Positions 13,979 through 18,158 of a stretch of DNA of 18,158 nt are shown piece after piece. The notes under the pieces were generated by a model. The model was not told where the DNA came from and did not search any database. It saw nothing but the letters and a program-made list of their open reading frames with translations. Position 1 is the first letter of the stretch, and each line of letters begins with the position of its first letter. Origin of the DNA: Lysobacteraceae bacterium (GTDB lineage: Bacteria > Pseudomonadota > Gammaproteobacteria > Steroidobacterales > Steroidobacteraceae); contig JAAYXG010000166.1 in NCBI GenBank assembly GCA_012516015.1, positions 1 through 18,158 of the forward strand, read 5' to 3'. Position numbers and translations under genes: made by a program.

Positions 13979-16900
13979 ATGGATGGATTCAAGATGCACG
14001 TCCGCTCCCGTGCGTGCCGAGCGCTCGGCCTCGCAGCCGTCGCGATCATGCTTGCAGGCGAAGTGCGCGCTCAGACCCAGTGCGACACGGGCGACCCCTG
14101 CGCTCGTGCAGACATCGCAAGCCATGCCGGCATCGGGCCCATCACGGGCGTCAACAATCCGATCGATGTCGTCTCGGGCAACAAGTACCAAGGCGAAGTC
14201 GATTTTCGACTCGCTGGCGAGCTCGGACTCTCGTTCGCGCGCCACTACAACAGTGCGAGCGTGCAGGGCAGCGCGTTCGGCGGCGGCTGGAATCATTCGT
14301 ACGAAACGGCGCTCGTGCGAGAGGAACGAGAGTCGGGCACGACGATCACCATCGTGCAGGCGGACGGGCGCCGCATCGAGTTTCACGCCCTCGGTCCGGC
14401 ACGCGATGGTGTAAGGCGCTATGTCTCGAAGCCTTTCGGATATGGCGTCGTCGAGGAGGATGTCGCGCGCATCGAGGCGCTGCGGCAGAGCGGAGATCAG
14501 ACAGCGGTGCACGCGCGTCCGTGGCGCTGGAGATGGCTGGACGGGCGGGAGCTCATCTTCGACGAACGCGGCGCCCTTCGGCGCCTGCAAACGGCAAGCG
14601 GCGAGTGGCTGGCGCTCGACTACGACGCGCATCGGCGGCTCGAACGTATCATCGACTTCGCCGGACGCACGCTTCGATTGTCTTATTGGGATCGACCCTC
14701 GGAGTGGCTACAACCGTTCGACGACTCGCAGGTCCGAGGGGCGCGCCATCGGCTCGCCTCACTCACACTCCCTGACGGACGCGTCATCCGCTATGGCTAC
14801 GACGGTAACGGATTGTTGAGTGATGTGCGCTTCGATGACGGCACGCGCAAGCGCTACGAGTACGCGCGAAGCGGCGATGCGCTGAAGCTCGCGCGCGTCC
14901 TCGATCGCAGCGGACGCATCGCTGGAACGTATGGGTACGGTGCGAACGGCGATGCGCGCAGCAGCACGATCGGTGAGAGCGATTATTCAGTACGGCTTGA
15001 GCGACTCGATCCCTCGACAGCGAGCGATACCGGAACCACGCTCCTGACGAACGAAGCGGGCGAGCGCACCGCATTTCGCTGGCGGCGAACACCGTTCGGC
15101 ACTCAGCTCCTCCAAGTCGTGGGAGCCGGCTGCCCGACCTGTCCCGCATCCAACGTCCGGTACCGGTACGACGAGTATGGACACGTCGATCGCATCGACA
15201 AGCTCGATGCCGATTCGAGCCGCGTGCAATGGAGCGAGATCATCGCGCGCGATGAGATCGGGCGCGTGCTCGAGCGTCATCGCGAGCAAGATGACGCCCG
15301 TACGCTCATCGAGCGATATGAATACGCGAGCGACGACCCGCTCGCGAAACCGATGCGCATCCTGCGGCCGAGTATCGCGCCCGGACGTTCTCGAACGTTC
15401 GCGCTTCGGTACAACGCGCGCGGCCAGCCGCTGCAACTCATCGAAGTCGGTTACGCGCCGGTCGATGGCGGCCTCGGCTATGCGCGTATCGAGCGCAGTA
15501 CGTCGTATCGCTACTACGAAGCGCCTGAGGGCGCCTCGCACCTCGTCGGCCGACTCAAGACGATCGATGGCCCGCTACCCGGGGACGTCGATCTGGTTCA
15601 CTACGACTACGACGCGCGCGGGCTGCTCGCACGAATTGCGTACGCGAACGGCGCGATGGAGCGCTTCGAGTACGACTCGCTCGGGAGACTACATCGATAC
15701 GTGCCGCTGGACGGCGTGCCGATCGAGCTCGAATACGACGATGAAGGGCGCGTCTCGGGATATGCCCGTGCCGGGCTGCAGACGCGCATCGCCTATGACG
15801 CCGATGGCCGTTTGGCCAGGCTCAACGATCCGATCGGCCAACAGATTTCATTCGAATACGATGGCCCGCTGCTGAAGGCGCTTCAGGATACAGGCGGGAA
15901 TCGCATCGAATTCGATCTCGATGCCGCGGGTCGACCCGTTGCGCGGCGTTTGCTCAATCCGGACGGAACGGTCGCCCAAATCGGCGCACCGCATGGCGAG
16001 AACGCGACCGACTTGAACCTCGCGCGTTCGCCCTTCAGTCCCGAGACGCTCGCGTTCGTTCGGCTACCGATCGCGAAAAGCTGGACGACCGAAGCAGTGG
16101 CGTTGATCGAGCCGGTGTCCGCGGTTTCATCGCCGCTCGCTCATCGAGAGGTTGTCGATGAGCGCGGACTCGCGAGCCATTACCGGTACGACGATTTCGG
16201 CCGTCTCGTGCACGTTCTCAGTCCGGACGCCGGATCGCTCATACTCGAATACGACGAAGCGAGCCGCGTCGTGGCGCGCCATTTCGCCGACGGCCGTACG
16301 ATCCATTATGCCTATGATCTCCTCGGACGTATCGAAACGATCTCCGCAGGAAGCGAGCGAATTGCGGTCGCGTACGGGCCGTACAACAAGCCCGCGAAGA
16401 TTCGCTATGCGTGGGGTGACGAGTCGTTCGAATACGACTTTGCAGGCCGCCTGGTCCAGCGCACGCAACGGATCGACGGGCACATATTCACGCGATCGTA
16501 TCGATACGACGCATTGGGTCGACGAAGCGAAGACACGCTTCCCGACGGCACGACGCTCGTCTATCGCTACAACGGATCCGTGCATGCCAAACCGGGCGTG
16601 CTGTCGTCCATCGAGCGAAAGGGCCTCCTACGTTCGAAACCGATCGTAACGGGCCTCAACGAGGCGAGCGACAGCTACTCCCGATCGACGTCGAGATTCG
16701 GTAACGGACTCGAGTTCGAACGCGAGCTCGATGTGCACGGGCGATTGCGTCGCTACGGCACGCCCGGGATTGCGCACTTCGAGCTCGAAACCGATGGCGA
16801 TGCACGGATCGCTTCCGTTCATCACGGCCGGAAGCGCTTCTTCTCTTACGACAGTGCAGGTCGGCTCGAGCGTGCCTCGTTCTCCGACGCCGAAGCGGAT

Positions 16901-18158
16901 GCGGCTGCCTTCGGCTTCGATATCGCCGGCAACGTCCGGCTGAGCACATTTCAAGGAACTTCGACATTGCTCCGAGTGGATGCGACGAGCAACCGCTTGC
17001 TCGAGCGAACCGATGCCGATGGAACGCGCTTGCGCTACGCGTATGACTTGGCGGGCCGCACGACGCGCATCGGCGAGCGCACGTTCGAGTACGACGCATT
17101 CGGACGAATGATCCGCGTCTCGGACGGCGGACGAGCGCTGGCCGAGTACTCGTACAACGCGTTCGGCGAGCGCATTCGCAAGGTCGTCTACTCGGGCAGC
17201 GGACGATCGGTCGCCTACTTCTTCTACGACGGCTCGAAGCTCACCGCGGAAGCCGATGAGGAAGGCGCCGTCGCGAAGCAGTTCGTGTACGTGCGCGATC
17301 GAGTCGTCGCGATGCTCGTCGGCGCGAGCACGTACGCCGTCCACACGGACTGGCTCGGAACGCCGATGGCCGTCACGGACGAAAGACAGCGCGTCGTGTG
17401 GCGCGCGAAGATCGATCCGCTCGGCCGCATTCGCTCGCAACGCGGGAGCATCCGCTTAGACCTGCGCGGCTCGAATCACTACTTCGACGGCGAGACCGGG
17501 TTTCATTACAACATCCATCGCTACTTCGATCCCGCCACGTCGCGCTACCTGACGCCGGACCCGATCGGACAACTCGGCGGCCTCAATCTCTACGCGTTCG
17601 CAAACGGCGATCCGATCAACTTCGTCGATCCGCTCGGACTGCAGGCGCTGCCGGCCGATTTCGACTACGTAGATCGGTTCTCCGTGTTCATCAGAGCCGG
17701 CCTCGAGGCGCTCCCGGCCGAGCTCGTCGATTCGATCGGTGCCGCGTTGAGAGAACTGCTCGATCCGGCAACGATTGCGACGGCCGCTGCGGTGTTCGCA
17801 GCTTGGGCGTTGTCACACCTCACGCCGTTCGGATGGGCGGCCGACCTCGTCATCATCGGCGTCGGCGTTGCGTTCATGGGCGCGGCGATCGTCGATCTCG
17901 CACGAGGGACACTCGCCGCGTATCGCAGGATGGATAACGCACAAACCTATCAGGAGCTGTGCGCCGCCGGACGCGACCTCGCAAGCACCGTCAGCGATGC
18001 CGTCTTGGAACTCGCGGGCGGCGGCGGACTCGCCACCTCGGCACGCACTCTCGGCCCACAAGTCGCGGCACAGATCCGCCGCATGTTCGGCCGCGGCTCC
18101 CGCCCACCCCCACCCGCCCCGCTCCTTTGGACACAGGAGATGCCCCAACGCGTGAGCG
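13979..18158 (+). CDS. Secreted Rhs/YD-repeat protein with polymorphic-toxin-like C-terminus (3' end off window)
   Basis: The frame is open from an ATG at 13979 (aggag 10 nt upstream) to the window end, at least 1,393 residues. Residues 1-31 are a Sec signal peptide (ALGLAAVAIMLAGEVRA, cut before QTQ). Residues 55-110 match DUF6531, the usual start of Rhs proteins (NPIDVVSGNKYQGEVDFRLA ... GGGWNHSYE). Dozens of YD repeats follow from about 205 to 1160 (RYGYDGNGLL, HYDYDARGLLARI, YRYDDFGRLV, FEYDAFGRMI), forming the cocoon shell. A C385-PT-C388 pair sits mid-way. The Rhs core runs GSNHYFDGETGFHYNIHRYF to NFVDPLGL (1164-1221); the aspartates around DPIG/DPLG are where Rhs shells self-cleave. 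After the core comes a different sequence: a hydrophobic stretch (about 1266-1310, WALSHLTPFGWAADLVIIGV) and MDNAQTYQELCAAGRDLAST, then an Arg/Pro-rich linker. This resembles pre-toxin linkers of polymorphic toxins; the toxin itself is beyond the window. No PAAR or VgrG domain is present. Confidence 0.93.
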   Translation, partial: MDGFKMHVRSRACRALGLAAVAIMLAGEVRAQTQCDTGDPCARADIASHAGIGPITGVNNPIDVVSGNKYQGEVDFRLAGELGLSFARHYNSASVQGSAFGGGWNHSYETALVREERESGTTITIVQADGRRIEFHALGPARDGVRRYVSKPFGYGVVEEDVARIEALRQSGDQTAVHARPWRWRWLDGRELIFDERGALRRLQTASGEWLALDYDAHRRLERIIDFAGRTLRLSYWDRPSEWLQPFDDSQVRGARHRLASLTLPDGRVIRYGYDGNGLLSDVRFDDGTRKRYEYARSGDALKLARVLDRSGRIAGTYGYGANGDARSSTIGESDYSVRLERLDPSTASDTGTTLLTNEAGERTAFRWRRTPFGTQLLQVVGAGCPTCPASNVRYRYDEYGHVDRIDKLDADSSRVQWSEIIARDEIGRVLERHREQDDARTLIERYEYASDDPLAKPMRILRPSIAPGRSRTFALRYNARGQPLQLIEVGYAPVDGGLGYARIERSTSYRYYEAPEGASHLVGRLKTIDGPLPGDVDLVHYDYDARGLLARIAYANGAMERFEYDSLGRLHRYVPLDGVPIELEYDDEGRVSGYARAGLQTRIAYDADGRLARLNDPIGQQISFEYDGPLLKALQDTGGNRIEFDLDAAGRPVARRLLNPDGTVAQIGAPHGENATDLNLARSPFSPETLAFVRLPIAKSWTTEAVALIEPVSAVSSPLAHREVVDERGLASHYRYDDFGRLVHVLSPDAGSLILEYDEASRVVARHFADGRTIHYAYDLLGRIETISAGSERIAVAYGPYNKPAKIRYAWGDESFEYDFAGRLVQRTQRIDGHIFTRSYRYDALGRRSEDTLPDGTTLVYRYNGSVHAKPGVLSSIERKGLLRSKPIVTGLNEASDSYSRSTSRFGNGLEFERELDVHGRLRRYGTPGIAHFELETDGDARIASVHHGRKRFFSYDSAGRLERASFSDAEADAAAFGFDIAGNVRLSTFQGTSTLLRVDATSNRLLERTDADGTRLRYAYDLAGRTTRIGERTFEYDAFGRMIRVSDGGRALAEYSYNAFGERIRKVVYSGSGRSVAYFFYDGSKLTAEADEEGAVAKQFVYVRDRVVAMLVGASTYAVHTDWLGTPMAVTDERQRVVWRAKIDPLGRIRSQRGSIRLDLRGSNHYFDGETGFHYNIHRYFDPATSRYLTPDPIGQLGGLNLYAFANGDPINFVDPLGLQALPADFDYVDRFSVFIRAGLEALPAELVDSIGAALRELLDPATIATAAAVFAAWALSHLTPFGWAADLVIIGVGVAFMGAAIVDLARGTLAAYRRMDNAQTYQELCAAGRDLASTVSDAVLELAGGGGLATSARTLGPQVAAQIRRMFGRGSRPPPPAPLLWTQEMPQRVS

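Noticed and set aside
16628..17440. Reverse-strand ORF (270 aa) inside the Rhs gene
   Set aside because: The Rhs frame with YD repeats is continuous through this segment; the antisense product has no recognisable domain.

Overview
High-GC bacterial chromosome, most likely a proteobacterium. The SelO with its usual C-terminal end, the TadE-like pseudopilin, the FAM173-type methyltransferases and the REP-like palindrome fit a gammaproteobacterium near the Xanthomonadales/Steroidobacter group. That placement is inference, because no rRNA or other marker is present.

Layout: (1) 1-407, minus: N-terminus of a membrane-anchored sensor-like protein that runs off the window. (2) 718-1941, plus: a CaiB/BaiF-type CoA-transferase. 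(3) 1970-4749, minus: a three-gene envelope set, in transcription order an MGDG-synthase/MurG-like glycosyltransferase, a YkoP-like protein joined to it by an ATGA overlap, and a NodB-type polysaccharide deacetylase. (4) 4993-7975: two related secreted SAM-dependent methyltransferases of the FAM173/ATPSCKMT type on either side of an APC-superfamily amino-acid permease. (5) 8405-9307, minus: a rhomboid protease with an extra N-terminal domain. It is divergent from an EamA/DMT transporter (9490-10347, plus), which converges on selO (10554-12143, minus). (6) 12411-12617: a small helical protein of unknown function. (7) 12975-18158: a TadE-like pseudopilin with a long acidic/glycine-rich tail, then a secreted Rhs/YD-repeat protein of at least 1,393 residues. 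The Rhs gene is open to the window edge and ends in a polymorphic-toxin-like C-terminal region.

The most unusual signal lies between the genes. Five gene boundaries carry arrays with a 7-bp period, each locus with its own heptamer (GGTTGAC, AACCGCT, GTGTGAN, GTCACTN, GGGGCGT and relatives). At each locus one arm is at one end of the intergenic gap and an inverted arm is at the other. The arrays supply stop codons on one side and sit 1-8 nt from start codons that lack a visible Shine-Dalgarno sequence on the other. One locus is built up into a 42-bp (6 x 7) tandem repeat. At the CoA-transferase/deacetylase junction, a REP-like palindrome and a 20-bp tandem duplication supply both stop codons in the same way.

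The TadE-like/Rhs pair is the most likely functional 'system' in the window: a predicted prepilin-peptidase substrate next to a Sec-exported Rhs toxin candidate. The toxin end and any immunity gene lie beyond the window.
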